Shown: positions 1 to 8,386 of the stretch, piece after piece
How the letters are laid out: each line of letters opens with the position of its first letter
Numbering within the stretch: position 1 is the stretch's first letter
NCBI GenBank assembly: GCA_027489875.1
Contig: JAIXZE010000275.1
Location: forward strand, 1-38,901
DNA from: Verrucomicrobiales bacterium
Lineage (GTDB): Bacteria; Verrucomicrobiota; Verrucomicrobiia; Limisphaerales; UBA9464
Reading direction: 5' to 3'
Length of the DNA: 38,901 bases
Notes under the pieces: generated by a model
The model's input: only the letters and a program-made list of their open reading frames with translations
Databases searched by the model: none
What the model was told of the DNA's origin: nothing
Program-made: the position numbers and the translations under genes

Positions 1-345
1 ATGGGTCTGGACCCACTGAATCCAGCGGATTCGTTCCTGGATGGCGATGGGGACGGGTATTCCAACCGGGCCGAGTTCGATGCGGGTACGGCACCGGGAG
101 ACACGACGTCCCATCCGAGGATTGAATGGATGGAGTTGGGTGCGGGAGGCGTCCGGCTTCGGGTGGCTTCGAGGTCAGAGATGGACTACCTGCTGGAACG
201 TTCGGTGAACCTCCCGGCGGTTGAGTCAGGTTGGACGCCTGTGGAGCGGCGCCGTGGCACGGGTGGTGTGTTGGAGTTCAGGACCAGCCCGCCGGATGAT
301 GCCGAAAGCCTGTTCTACCGGCTACGCCCGATGCCGTTGTGGTGA
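1..345 (+). CDS. C-terminal end of a secreted protein, truncated by the window edge
   Basis: Only the last 114 residues are inside the window. The ATG at base 1 is probably an internal Met, because the frame is open to the edge and the visible part begins inside a domain linker. Residues 14-26 (DGDGDGYSNRAEF) form an Asp/Gly-rich calcium-binding loop like those of thrombospondin-3 or dockerin-type repeats. Residues 41-108 form a small beta module with YLLERS near its start and FYRL near its end. The giant protein at 28343-38566 ends in a similar module (YRVETS, then YRAV). Such modules commonly end secreted Verrucomicrobia proteins, which is the main reason to call this an extracellular protein. 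Function unknown. A short hairpin (AAGCCG/CGGCTT, 345-359) begins at the last base of the stop codon but has no T-tract. Confidence 0.7.
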   Translation: MGLDPLNPADSFLDGDGDGYSNRAEFDAGTAPGDTTSHPRIEWMELGAGGVRLRVASRSEMDYLLERSVNLPAVESGWTPVERRRGTGGVLEFRTSPPDDAESLFYRLRPMPLW

Positions 346-616
346 AGCCGAGACGGCTTGGAGACGGAAGGCAATGGGGTCGTGTCCATAAAATGTACAA
401 TTGGCATCGCCTCAGGCCGAGGCCGGTGCCAAGGCCACCGAAATGTAAAATGTAAGGATGCGACCCCATTGCATCCCATTGGGAATGGCTTTGGAACGGC
501 GACGAGGACGTCGCCACCCCGTTCCATACGGGGGCAGTGGCAAGATGCGGCTACCTTTCAGGAGGGGGCAGAATCCGGATTGACTGCGGCGCGGCACTGG
601 TGAGCCATTACGGGCC
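346..616. repeat. Non-coding stretch with a 102-bp palindromic element and a second hairpin
   Basis: No convincing gene lies here. Bases 371-472 form an imperfect inverted repeat. Its outer 12 bases are perfect (GCAATGGGGTCG at 371-382, CGACCCCATTGC at 461-472). Similar ATAAAATGTA-like and AAATGTAAAATG-like arms lie inside, and a central GC-rich hairpin spans roughly 403-430. A separate hairpin lies at 493-525: GGAACG plus GCGACG pair with CGTCGC and CGTTCC around an AGGA loop, with a five-base bulge. Neither has a T-tract, so they look more like REP or MITE-type elements than intrinsic terminators. Confidence 0.65.
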
Positions 617-1045
617 ATGAACGAGAACGAACAAGGAATGCTTGCGGCAGGGGTCATCGCGGCCATCGCTGTCGTTGCCCTGGTCATTGGTCTGGCGATC
701 AATGCGGTGGTGTGTTGGTTGGTGTCCTCGAGTCTCTCGCGCATTCCTGCCGAGCATCGCAAGATGGAACCCGGACAGGTGTGGCTCCTCATGATTCCCT
801 GCTGGCCCGTTGTCTGGAACTTCTTCGTGTTCCAGCGCGTGCCCGAGTCCTTCCAATCCTATTTCGCGTCCGTGGGTCGACAGGACCTCGGCGACTGCGG
901 CAAGCAGATCGGGTTGTGGTATGCGATCTGTGGGGCGTGCTCGTTCGTGCCCTTCCTGAACTACCTCGCCGGTCCAGCGGGGTTGGTCCTGCTGATCCTG
1001 AATCTCGTGAAGTTCCACCAGTTGAAGTCCGAGATCCGTGGGTAA
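617..1045 (+). CDS. Small integral membrane protein of unknown function
   Basis: 142 residues. I do not recognise the family. Four hydrophobic segments are visible, at roughly 8-36, 55-73, 98-112 and 114-131, separated by short charged loops. The second segment contains a Trp/Pro-rich stretch (WLLMIPCWPVVWNFFVF). The N-terminus is acidic (MNENEQ) and the C-terminus is basic. The ATG start has no Shine-Dalgarno-like sequence, as is usual in this window. The gene stands alone between a repeat-rich gap and the O-antigen-ligase-like gene 112 bases downstream, so it may be read with the polysaccharide genes or independently. Nothing in the sequence identifies a partner or activity. Confidence 0.6.
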   Translation: MNENEQGMLAAGVIAAIAVVALVIGLAINAVVCWLVSSSLSRIPAEHRKMEPGQVWLLMIPCWPVVWNFFVFQRVPESFQSYFASVGRQDLGDCGKQIGLWYAICGACSFVPFLNYLAGPAGLVLLILNLVKFHQLKSEIRG

Positions 1046-1157
1046 GGTGGGTAGGAGGATTTCCCGCAAGATCGAGGGCAGCGCGATTGCGCTGAAGGCC
1101 TGTTACGTACGCAAGGCCTGACAACCGCATTGAAGAGGTTCACGATCGGGGCCTCTC

Positions 1158-2663
1158 ATGGCAGGACGTGGACTGAACTCGCAGGGTCGCCGCTGGCATC
1201 GGCAACTGGACAACGTGTCCGGGGCCTTGCTGTTGTTTCTGGTGGTATTCGCCCCGTGGGGTGCCGGGGGCACGCTGTTCTGGAGTTCGTGGGTCCTGAT
1301 CAGTACCGGTTGGGCGCTGGGTTTGTTGTGGGTCGCGAAGTGGGTCGTGTGCCGATGGACAGGGTTTCAGCCCGTGGTCTGGCGACGGGACGGCTCTGTT
1401 GCCCGGTGGCCGGTCTGGGGATTGGGCGTATTGACCAGCCTGGTGCTGATCCAGGTCGCAGTGAGCCTGTGGAACGCCCGTGCGGAGGTGAACTGGGGTA
1501 CGCAGGGGCTGGAGTTCCTCTATCGCGATTCGATTTCGTGGTTGCCCACGACGTATGACCTGGCGGCCACGCGGAAGGCCTTCTTCCGCTATCTGGCGTT
1601 CGCGGCCCTTTTTTGGGCGATGCGCGACTGGCTCCGGATCAAATCACGCAGCGAGCGTCATCGGGACGAGGATGGACGAGCCGCGGAGGATGTGGGGCGG
1701 ATCCCGGACCGGTTGCGATGGCTCGGATGGACGCTGTCCGTGAATGCGGCGCTGATGGCCATGGTAGGTATCCTGCACCGGTTCGATGGGGACCGGGAGT
1801 TGCTCTGGATGCTGCCGATCCGAGGTGCGGCGAATCCGACGATGTTCGGATCGTTTCCTTACCGTGGGAATGCGGCGCAGTACCTGAACCTCATCTGGCC
1901 GCTGACGGTCGCGCTGTGGCTGGGGTTGCGGATGGAGACCCTGGGCGATCTCTCGCGGACGGTGCGCAAGGGCGGAAGTGCGCATCCGCTGTTGCTGTTG
2001 TGTGTGGGGTTGATGCTGCTGGGTGTTTTCGTGGCGGGAAGCCGCGGTGGGATTGCGGTGGCGCTGGTGCAGGTCGTGTTGATCTCCGTGTTGCTGGCCC
2101 GCTCGATGCGGGACTGGAAGCCGCGGGCGGCGTTGGCCGGAGCCTTCGTGGTGGCGTTGGGACTGGCGTGGGTCTTTGCCGGGCGGCAGTTGAGCCAGCG
2201 GTTCGAAAAGTCACTGGTGGACGAAACGCTGGGTGGACGGACGACGATCTATGCCGTCGCCCGACGCATGGCAGCGGACTTTCCGGTATGGGGATCCGGA
2301 GCGGAAACGTTCCTGAGCCTGAACGGGCTGTACCGGGAGAATGATGGCAAGGAGTGGTATGGTTACGTGCACGATGACTGGCTGGAGACACGGGTGACCC
2401 TCGGGTGGGTTGGGTTCCTGATTGTCCTGAGCCTGCTGATCCTCGTGCCGGTGAGTGGGCGTACAAGCGGTGGAATGCAGCCCGGCGGTGGATTCGTGGC
2501 CGCCGTTGGAGTGGGGATGCTCGGAATGCTGGGTCATGCGTGGGGTGATTTTCCGTTCCAGATACCGTCCGTCCACCTGACGTTCATGATCTTCGCGGCG
2601 TTGGCATGCCTGTTGGGATGGTCTGGTGGGACGCAGGAAGAAGGTTCACGGAATTCCGCCTGA
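1158..2663 (+). CDS. O-antigen ligase / polymerase-like membrane protein (Wzy_C family)
   Basis: 501 residues with about a dozen hydrophobic segments. Two features point to the O-antigen ligase/Wzy_C superfamily. One is a GSRGG motif near residue 294 at the end of a membrane helix (LLGVFVAGSRGG). The other is a large loop before the last helices, ending in HDDWLETRVTLGWVG, which resembles the HNDYLQ-type motif of these proteins. The large loop at about 355-410 (GSGAETFLSLNG) would be periplasmic, where lipid-linked glycans are ligated or polymerised. The gene sits next to the priming transferase at 2932 and faces the main polysaccharide operon. A second polymerase-like membrane protein lies at 6894-8192, so one could be the polymerase and the other a ligase. 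The sequence cannot decide which. Confidence 0.78.
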   Translation: MAGRGLNSQGRRWHRQLDNVSGALLLFLVVFAPWGAGGTLFWSSWVLISTGWALGLLWVAKWVVCRWTGFQPVVWRRDGSVARWPVWGLGVLTSLVLIQVAVSLWNARAEVNWGTQGLEFLYRDSISWLPTTYDLAATRKAFFRYLAFAALFWAMRDWLRIKSRSERHRDEDGRAAEDVGRIPDRLRWLGWTLSVNAALMAMVGILHRFDGDRELLWMLPIRGAANPTMFGSFPYRGNAAQYLNLIWPLTVALWLGLRMETLGDLSRTVRKGGSAHPLLLLCVGLMLLGVFVAGSRGGIAVALVQVVLISVLLARSMRDWKPRAALAGAFVVALGLAWVFAGRQLSQRFEKSLVDETLGGRTTIYAVARRMAADFPVWGSGAETFLSLNGLYRENDGKEWYGYVHDDWLETRVTLGWVGFLIVLSLLILVPVSGRTSGGMQPGGGFVAAVGVGMLGMLGHAWGDFPFQIPSVHLTFMIFAALACLLGWSGGTQEEGSRNSA

Positions 2664-2931
2664 TTCGTCACCATCGCTTGGTAGACAATGGAATTGCGGG
2701 ACCCTAGTGTGCCTGCCGAGTTGCGCGTTCCGGGTGGGATACACGGACAGCAGACCCCCAAGGTCTGGAGCGTCTCAAGGCCGTACGCAGGTCTTGCTTC
2801 AGGGTTAGGTTTCCGGGGGGCGGAGAACCAAGGCTGCCTGTGCCTTGGGTTTTGTTGTTCCGGAAGGTGACCTTTCCAGGAGATCCATCGGAGACTCCTG
2901 CTCGATCGTGCGTGGGACTCCAATTTCAGAA
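2664..2931 (+). promoter_or_regulatory. Attenuator-like leader of the priming transferase gene, with two mutually exclusive hairpins
   Basis: This gap has no credible gene. The 3' part contains a terminator-like hairpin: AACCAAGGC (2826-2834) pairs with GCCTTGGGTT (2842-2851) with one bulged G, followed by TTTTGTTGTT (2850-2859). A second hairpin pairs GGTTTCCG (2808-2815) with CGGAGAACC (2821-2829). The two share bases 2826-2829 and cannot form together, as in transcription attenuators. A further 6-bp hairpin lies upstream (CAGACC 2751-2756, GGTCTG 2762-2767). I could not match the upstream part to a known riboswitch class. Confidence 0.45.
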
Positions 2932-4434
2932 ATGATGTCAAAGCCGCAGAGTACCGGTTCATCCAAGAGTCCTCGAAGCGTGGAATCCCTCGTTCCTGTT
3001 CCCGTCGCGCGCGCCAGCACACGAAGTGTTTCTGCTGAGACTGCGGTTTTCATCGCGTTTGCGGGCGATGCGATCGCGATCCTGTTGGGCCTGCTGGTTG
3101 GGTATTGGATGCGTTTCCAGAGCGGATGGTTTCGGGTGCGCCCGGACGATGTTTCGTTCGCCGCGAAGCAGACACTCTCGAACTATCTGGGTTTGATCGT
3201 GATCGGGGCGATGTTCCTGATCGGGACGTATGTGTACCTGCGGCTGTACCGGGCGCGGCGTCTGCTGCACCTGCGGGAGAGCACGCTGATCATCGTGCAG
3301 GGCGCGACGTTCTGGTTGTTCGCGTATCTGGGCGTCAGCCTGTTCCTGCGGTTCTCGCCGCCGATTTCCCGCCTCTACGTCTTCCTGTCGTACTTCATGG
3401 CGGTTGTCTCCCTGCTGGGATGGCGCTCGATCCTCTCGCGTTTGCTGCGGCTCGACGTGATGGCCGCCTCGTTGCGGCAATCGCTGTTGATGGTGGGCTG
3501 GACCCGGGAGGCAGCGGACATCTTTGATGCGGTCAACCGCGATGAACGCCAGCCGTATGTGGTGGCCGGGTATGTGCCGAGCCCGAACTCAGGGAACATG
3601 TTGGCACCCGTGGGTGCGACGAAGCTGGGGGAGTATTCGGACCTCATCGGGCTGATCCAGGGTCGGGCCGCGGACATGCTCGTGCTCTGTGATCTGGAGA
3701 TTCCGCGTGAGGAGGTCATCTCGATCGCCAACCATTGCGAACGCGAGGGAATCCAATTCAAGCTGGTCCCGAACTATTTCCAGATCCTGATCTCGGGTTT
3801 GCAGCTGGAGACGGTGTCCGGTGTCCCGATCCTGGGTGTTTCCCGGCTTCCTCTCGACCGGCTCACCAACCGCACCATCAAGCGCATCATTGACCTGGTC
3901 GGGGCTGTAGTCGGGCTGATTCTCTCCGCTCCGATCATGGCGGTGTTTGGAGCGATCGTGTATCTGGAGTCGCCGGGACCGGTGCTGTACCGGCAGACGC
4001 GTACCGGCCGCAATGGGCGGCCCTTCACGATCTACAAGATCCGCAGCATGCGCCTGGATGCCGAAGTGGCGGGCGCGCAGTGGGCCCAGAAGGATGATCC
4101 GCGGCGGTTGCGGATCGGGTCCTTCATGCGGGCCTGGAACGTCGATGAGGTGCCGCAGTTCTGGAACGTCCTCACGGGGGACATGAGCCTCGTGGGACCG
4201 CGACCCGAGCGACCGGAGCTGATCGCGAACTTCAAGTACGAGATCCCGCATTACAACGCACGGCATGCGGCGAAGCCGGGCATCACGGGATGGGCGCAGG
4301 TCCATGGGTTGCGCGGCAACACGGACCTGGCGGAGCGCGTGCGTTACGACCTGTGGTACCTGGAGAACTGGTCACCCTGGCTGGATTTCCAGATCATGCT
4401 GATGACGTTCTTCAAACGGGATAACGCGTACTAG
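2932..4434 (+). CDS. Undecaprenyl-phosphate sugar phosphotransferase (priming glycosyltransferase, WbaP/WcaJ type)
   Basis: 500 residues. It transfers a sugar-1-phosphate from a nucleotide sugar to undecaprenyl phosphate at the inner membrane, the first step of repeat-unit assembly. The order is that of full-length family members. An N-terminal bundle of about four helices lies at residues 30-165. A Rossmann-like middle domain lies at about 175-285. The bacterial sugar transferase domain runs from about 316, beginning with a membrane helix (KRIIDLVGAVVGL). Signature elements are SPGPVLYRQTRTG, the FTIYKIRSMR segment, DEVPQFWNVLTGDMSLVGPRPERPE (about 404-427, quoted here only by its ends DEVPQ and PRPERPE) and KPGITGWAQV. 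The frame is open upstream to a TTG at 2845, but that lies inside the terminator-like hairpin. The ATG pair at 2932/2935 is the better start. The sugar it transfers cannot be told from the sequence. Confidence 0.93.
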   Translation: MMSKPQSTGSSKSPRSVESLVPVPVARASTRSVSAETAVFIAFAGDAIAILLGLLVGYWMRFQSGWFRVRPDDVSFAAKQTLSNYLGLIVIGAMFLIGTYVYLRLYRARRLLHLRESTLIIVQGATFWLFAYLGVSLFLRFSPPISRLYVFLSYFMAVVSLLGWRSILSRLLRLDVMAASLRQSLLMVGWTREAADIFDAVNRDERQPYVVAGYVPSPNSGNMLAPVGATKLGEYSDLIGLIQGRAADMLVLCDLEIPREEVISIANHCEREGIQFKLVPNYFQILISGLQLETVSGVPILGVSRLPLDRLTNRTIKRIIDLVGAVVGLILSAPIMAVFGAIVYLESPGPVLYRQTRTGRNGRPFTIYKIRSMRLDAEVAGAQWAQKDDPRRLRIGSFMRAWNVDEVPQFWNVLTGDMSLVGPRPERPELIANFKYEIPHYNARHAAKPGITGWAQVHGLRGNTDLAERVRYDLWYLENWSPWLDFQIMLMTFFKRDNAY

Positions 4435-4450
4435 GGAGGTTCATCCACAG

Positions 4451-4501
4451 CCTCCTGACGTCGTCTGCTACGTCGTGGGGGTAGTCGACGAGGTCACGAG
4501 G
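4451..4501. repeat. REP-like palindrome (CCTCCTGACGTCG family) between convergent genes
   Basis: CCTCCTGACGTCGTCTGCT begins at 4451. Its partner arm GTAGTCGACGAGGTCACG begins at 4481. The two arms are imperfect reverse complements, so the transcript would fold into a hairpin on either strand. The same two arms recur in the opposite order at 17842-17970, and single arms recur at 23652 and 23723. It lies between the ends of two convergent genes and could help end transcription from both, but there is no T-tract. Confidence 0.65.
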
Positions 4502-4558
4502 CGATGGAAGGGGGGCCGGAGTTCCAGGTTTTCAGTTTCAAGTTTGAAGAGGCGGACC

Positions 4559-4578
4559 GCCGGGTGAGGGCACCCGGC
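4559..4578. repeat. REP-like hairpin (GCCGGGTG / CACCCGGC)
   Basis: A perfect 8-bp stem with an AGGG loop. It is preceded by TTCAAGTTTGAA-like bases near 4538-4549. The same combination precedes related hairpins at 28145-28175 and, in shortened form, at 38704-38732. It lies just beyond the stop of the last gene of the minus-strand operon (4613) and could act as its 3' hairpin. Confidence 0.6.
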
Positions 4579-4612
4579 CTTCACCTTGGGAACTGGGAAC
4601 TGCCAGTCGGCG

Positions 4613-5785
4613 TCAGGACCGCCTGGCCAGCTGGGCGGTGAAGACCTCCTCAATCGAGCGGACCATGCCGTTGAGGTCGAAGAGGCTCCGGGTGAGAAGG
4701 CGGGCGTCGTTGCCGAGGCGTGTGACGAGGGCTGGATCGGCCAGGAGCCGGAGGATGCCGTCGGCGAGCTTGTCCACCTGACCGGCGGGATAGAGGAGTC
4801 CGGTGCGGCCCTCGTGCACGATTTCCGGGATGCCGTTGATGGCGGGAACAACAACGGCCTTCCCGACGAGCATCGCTTCCGTCATCGCGCGGCCCAGCCC
4901 TTCCCAGAGTGACGAGAGGGCGAAGATGTCCGATGCCTGCACCAGCGAGGGGACGTCATCGCGGAATCCCAACAGCTTCACCTTGTCCCCGAGTGCCAGT
5001 GAACGGATGCGCTCCTCGACGTTGGGTCGGAGTTCGCCATCGCCCACGATCATGAGGCGGGCAAGAGGATCGGCGGCGGCGACCCGGGCGAAGGCCTGCA
5101 CCATGAGTTCCGGGGCCTTCTGCGCATCGAGACGCCCCACCATTCCGATCACCCGTTCGCGAGGACCCCAGCCGAGCGACGCACGGATGGCGTCGCGGTC
5201 CACAGGGCGGTCGAGCTTGGTGAAATCGATGCCGGAATAGATCGTACGGGAATCGGGTTCGCGCAGGACGCGTCGGCGGAGTCCTTCCTGGCGTTCGTTC
5301 TCGCTGACGGTGATGTGGTAGTGGGTGCCGTCGCGGACCAGACGTTCCATGCCGATGAACACGCCGCGCTTGGTGCCCGACATGTGATCGTGCCAGGGGA
5401 AGGCGTGGTAGGTGTGGACGACAATGGGAACGGGTGCGAACCGCGCGGCGAGCCGCCCGATGAACCCGGCCTTGGCGGTGTGGGTGTGGAGGATGTCGTA
5501 ACGCTCGCGCCGGAGCAGACGCGTGGTTGCCACGAGCGACTTCAGGTCGTTGATCGGGGACGGCGGCGTGACGTAGCTGTCAATGGGATGGAAGGCGTCG
5601 GCGGAAGCCCGCGCGCGGTCCACCCATCGGCCGGTGGAGTTGGTGGCGAGGTGGACCTCGAAGCGCGAACGGTCATGGCGTTCGCAGGTTCCAAAGGTGT
5701 TGTCCTGCGAGCCTCCGACGACGCTGAGGGTGATCAGGTGGAGGACCTTGGCGCGGCGGGGAGAGGGTTTGACCGGGGATTGCAT
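4613..5785 (-). CDS. Glycosyltransferase family 4 (last gene of the operon)
   Basis: 390 residues with the two-Rossmann GT-B layout. The N-terminal half opens with a glycine-rich acceptor-side motif (LHLITLSVVGGSQ) and has a HTHTAKAG loop typical of GT4 enzymes. The C-terminal half contains a VGRLDAQKAPELMVQAF donor-domain start. It also carries the retaining-GT signature E-x7-E in WEGLGRAMTEAM (about residues 293-303), followed by PAINGIPEIV. It would add one sugar from a nucleotide donor to the lipid-linked chain on the cytoplasmic face. The ATG at 5785 lies 2 bases beyond the stop of the previous gene. The open frame continues upstream, but the added residues are Arg/Pro-rich shadow sequence. 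Donor and linkage cannot be predicted. Confidence 0.9.
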   Translation of the reverse strand: MQSPVKPSPRRAKVLHLITLSVVGGSQDNTFGTCERHDRSRFEVHLATNSTGRWVDRARASADAFHPIDSYVTPPSPINDLKSLVATTRLLRRERYDILHTHTAKAGFIGRLAARFAPVPIVVHTYHAFPWHDHMSGTKRGVFIGMERLVRDGTHYHITVSENERQEGLRRRVLREPDSRTIYSGIDFTKLDRPVDRDAIRASLGWGPRERVIGMVGRLDAQKAPELMVQAFARVAAADPLARLMIVGDGELRPNVEERIRSLALGDKVKLLGFRDDVPSLVQASDIFALSSLWEGLGRAMTEAMLVGKAVVVPAINGIPEIVHEGRTGLLYPAGQVDKLADGILRLLADPALVTRLGNDARLLTRSLFDLNGMVRSIEEVFTAQLARRS

Positions 5786-5787
5786 GC

Positions 5788-6897
5788 TCACTGCAGGGGT
5801 GTGGTCATGGAGGTGAGGACGTCGCGCAGGGCGGTGCCGGCGGCGGGCCAGGTAAAGTCGCGGGCACGGAGGAATCCGGCATCGCGGAGTTGTGTGGCGA
5901 GCGCGGGATCTGAACCGACGCTCAGCATCCGTTGGGCGATCTCGGCCGGGTCCTCGGGGTTGGCGTAAAGGGCGGCGGAGCCTCCAATCTCGGGCATGCA
6001 GGAGCGGTTGGACGTGATCACGGGACAACCGGCAATGAAGGCCTCGACGATGGGGAGTCCGAAGCCCTCCTCGATGGACGGGTACACGAGCGCGGTGGCG
6101 TTTCGGTAGAGTTCGGCCAGTTGGGCGTCACTGACGTATCCGGTGAACTCGACGCGCCGGCAGCGGGCGAGCTGTTCCTGGTAGTCTACGGGTGCGAACT
6201 GCGGTTGGGCCTGTCCGATGACGCACAGGCGGTGGTCTGGCAGTTGATCCTCGATGGAACTCCACGCGGCCAGGAGGCGGGGGAGGTTCTTGTGGGGTTG
6301 CAGGCTGCCCACGCAGAGAAAGTAGGGCTTGGGCTGGGGTTGCCGGACCCGGCTGGCCGGTTCGAGGACAGCCGCCGGAATGCCTGGCCCCTGGTGGATC
6401 ACCGAGATGCGGTCAGCGGGAAGCCCGAGGTGTTCGCGCAGCGTCGAGGCGACGTAATGGGAGAAGCAGACGACGCGACGGGCGCGTCGGGCGGCGATGA
6501 CCTTGTTGCCGCGCGCCTGCAAGCGGTACGGCAGGGAGAAAAGGCCCGGCAACAGCCGGTAATGGATGTCATGGACGACCATGACCTGGTCGTGGGTGTT
6601 CCACAGGAACGGAGCGGTGCCCACGAGGCTGAGGTGGAGGGACCCGGGGTCGATGCGCGGGAACCGGAACTGTTCCCAGAGATGCAGCTTTGCGGTGGAG
6701 GCGGGAAGGTTGGCGCGGATCTCGATGTTCGGGTGGGTCTTCAGTTCCTCCCACACCGGATTGACCGGGCTCAGGTGGACCACGAACCGGAGTTTGGGCG
6801 AGGCTGCCGCAACGCTCCGCAGCAGGTTGTGCGAGGAACGCTGGGTTCCGGTGAACCGGGCCTTGGAATAGTAGCGCCCGTTGACGTGGACAATCAT
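5788..6897 (-). CDS. Glycosyltransferase family 4 (mannosyltransferase-like)
   Basis: 369 residues. The start MIVHVNGRYYSKARFTGTQR is typical of GT4 enzymes related to WbaZ/MtfB mannosyltransferases, which have a short Gly/Thr loop where the acceptor docks. Other visible elements are VVHDIHYRLLPGLFS, the FLCVGSLQPHKNLPRLLAAW donor-domain start (quoted as FLCVGSLQPHKN), and the E-x7-E signature in EEGFGLPIVEA (about 273-283). After that comes the SNRSCMPEIGGSAALY segment common in this group. The ATG at 6897 overlaps the stop of the previous gene by four bases, the usual sign of translational coupling. Mannose as donor is suggested by similarity only. Confidence 0.88.
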   Translation of the reverse strand: MIVHVNGRYYSKARFTGTQRSSHNLLRSVAAASPKLRFVVHLSPVNPVWEELKTHPNIEIRANLPASTAKLHLWEQFRFPRIDPGSLHLSLVGTAPFLWNTHDQVMVVHDIHYRLLPGLFSLPYRLQARGNKVIAARRARRVVCFSHYVASTLREHLGLPADRISVIHQGPGIPAAVLEPASRVRQPQPKPYFLCVGSLQPHKNLPRLLAAWSSIEDQLPDHRLCVIGQAQPQFAPVDYQEQLARCRRVEFTGYVSDAQLAELYRNATALVYPSIEEGFGLPIVEAFIAGCPVITSNRSCMPEIGGSAALYANPEDPAEIAQRMLSVGSDPALATQLRDAGFLRARDFTWPAAGTALRDVLTSMTTPLQ

Positions 6898-8192
6898 GGG
6901 GCGGTCGCGGAGCGGGCAGGGTTGGTTCTGGTAACGAAGCGGACGGACGCGGCCACGATGGTCTTTGGCAGGTCGCTGCGGATCGCCAGCAGAAGGATGG
7001 GAAGCTGAAGGTGGATACTGCCCAGCAGGTTCACGCGTGCACCTTCGATGATCCCGACGAGGCACAAACCGAAGGTGGCAATCTGAATCAGGCCGATGCT
7101 TTGGCACATCGCCTTCCGGTAGAGACGCTGGGCGTACCATCCCCAGGACGCCCAGAAGAGGAAGCCGACGATGGGATGCTCACAGAACGGGGTCGCGAAC
7201 CCCCAGAAGTTCGTGAACTCGGGATTGTAGATCCCAGCCTCTTCCAGCAGCACGGCGGCGGAATCGTTCGATGGGTAGTACGCGAACAGGAGGTCGCCAA
7301 AGCTCAGGATCTTGGCCATGGGACCGAGGGTCTGCGAAAAGAAGGGGTCTGAACGTTCACCGGATTTGAAGAGCATGTACCGGCCAACACCCGAGTTCAG
7401 CGTGAGGGCGTAGTATCTTCCCAGCCGGTCCACGGAGTATTCCGTGATGGATTGGTTCAACCCTTCACGTTCCTGTTTGGCTGAGAACGAACGAGCTGCC
7501 TCGGAAGCACCATAGATCAATCCAACCATGGCGATGATGCCCGCGACCTTGGCGACCAGCTTCAGGCGAAGGGGCTCACGACGCACCAGGAGCCAGCAGG
7601 CGAATGCGGCGATGGCCGGCACGAGGATGGCGATGCGTTCCCCCTGGAGTACAGCCCGTCCGCCCGACAGGCCGAACGCGATCACCATCTCCTGGAAGGC
7701 CCGGGTACGCAGCTTCCGGTCGCCGAAGTGCCCCGCCCAGATGGCCGTTGCCAGAGCGAAGGAGGCGGTGGAGGCGTGACAGAACGTGGTGATGCCTTCG
7801 ATGCCAACCGTCCGGATCCGGCCGGACATGGAGTCGCGGATTGCCTGGAGACCGCCGCTGGCCAGCAGCATGACGATGGTGAGTGCCACGGCAATCCCCG
7901 CCAGAATGTTCAGGATGCGCGAATGCGCGAGTGCGGTTCGGGCCGCCTCCACGCTGAAATACAGCGGGTTTGGGGCGAAATTCCGTGGAGCCAGGAAGGT
8001 GCCGACCAGGAAGGATCCCAGTGCAAGGAGGCCGATCTCGGCGATCGATCCCAGTCCAACGATGTTGACCACCTTCCAGCCGTGAAACACCTCATACGGA
8101 ATCGACAGGAAGAAGCACACCGACACTGCCATGACAAAGGCGAAGACGAACTGCGGGTTCAGGTACCAGACTGGATTTCGCGGTGCATTCAT
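6894..8192 (-). CDS. Polysaccharide polymerase-like membrane protein (Wzy candidate)
   Basis: 432 residues with roughly ten or eleven hydrophobic segments spread over the whole length and one larger polar loop at about 235-310. The loop is rich in Tyr/Arg/Ser (YSVDRLGRYYALTLNSG and the following residues), as in Wzy proteins, which join lipid-linked repeat units on the periplasmic face. There is no sharply conserved motif, which is normal for Wzy, so the call rests on topology, length and position between glycosyltransferases. It starts at an ATG 194 bases after the previous gene's stop and overlaps the next gene by four bases. An alternative is a ligase, with the protein at 1158-2663 as the polymerase. 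Confidence 0.65.
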   Translation of the reverse strand: MNAPRNPVWYLNPQFVFAFVMAVSVCFFLSIPYEVFHGWKVVNIVGLGSIAEIGLLALGSFLVGTFLAPRNFAPNPLYFSVEAARTALAHSRILNILAGIAVALTIVMLLASGGLQAIRDSMSGRIRTVGIEGITTFCHASTASFALATAIWAGHFGDRKLRTRAFQEMVIAFGLSGGRAVLQGERIAILVPAIAAFACWLLVRREPLRLKLVAKVAGIIAMVGLIYGASEAARSFSAKQEREGLNQSITEYSVDRLGRYYALTLNSGVGRYMLFKSGERSDPFFSQTLGPMAKILSFGDLLFAYYPSNDSAAVLLEEAGIYNPEFTNFWGFATPFCEHPIVGFLFWASWGWYAQRLYRKAMCQSIGLIQIATFGLCLVGIIEGARVNLLGSIHLQLPILLLAIRSDLPKTIVAASVRFVTRTNPARSATAP

Positions 8193-8386
8193 CGTCGTTC
8201 AAATGGAGGATTCAACGGGGCCCGGTGTGTCGGCAATCTCGGTATCCGCCAGACTGTCATTCCAAGGTCCACTGCATACTGCCCGCGCATCGGTTGGCGA
8301 TGCCTGCACCGCCCTGAGATCGTCTCTGGACGGGCGTCGAGAATATCGCCGAACTGTTGCCATTGGCGTCGGTGGCGCCGGGTGGA

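Noticed and set aside
2664..2931. c-di-GMP (GEMM) riboswitch
   Set aside because: Suggested by the exopolysaccharide context, but I could not find the GEMM core blocks; only the terminator/antiterminator arrangement is supported.
8193..8386. Possible small gene or repeat between GT4 and polymerase-like genes
   Set aside because: The frames crossing it are shadows, and no palindrome or known repeat was found.
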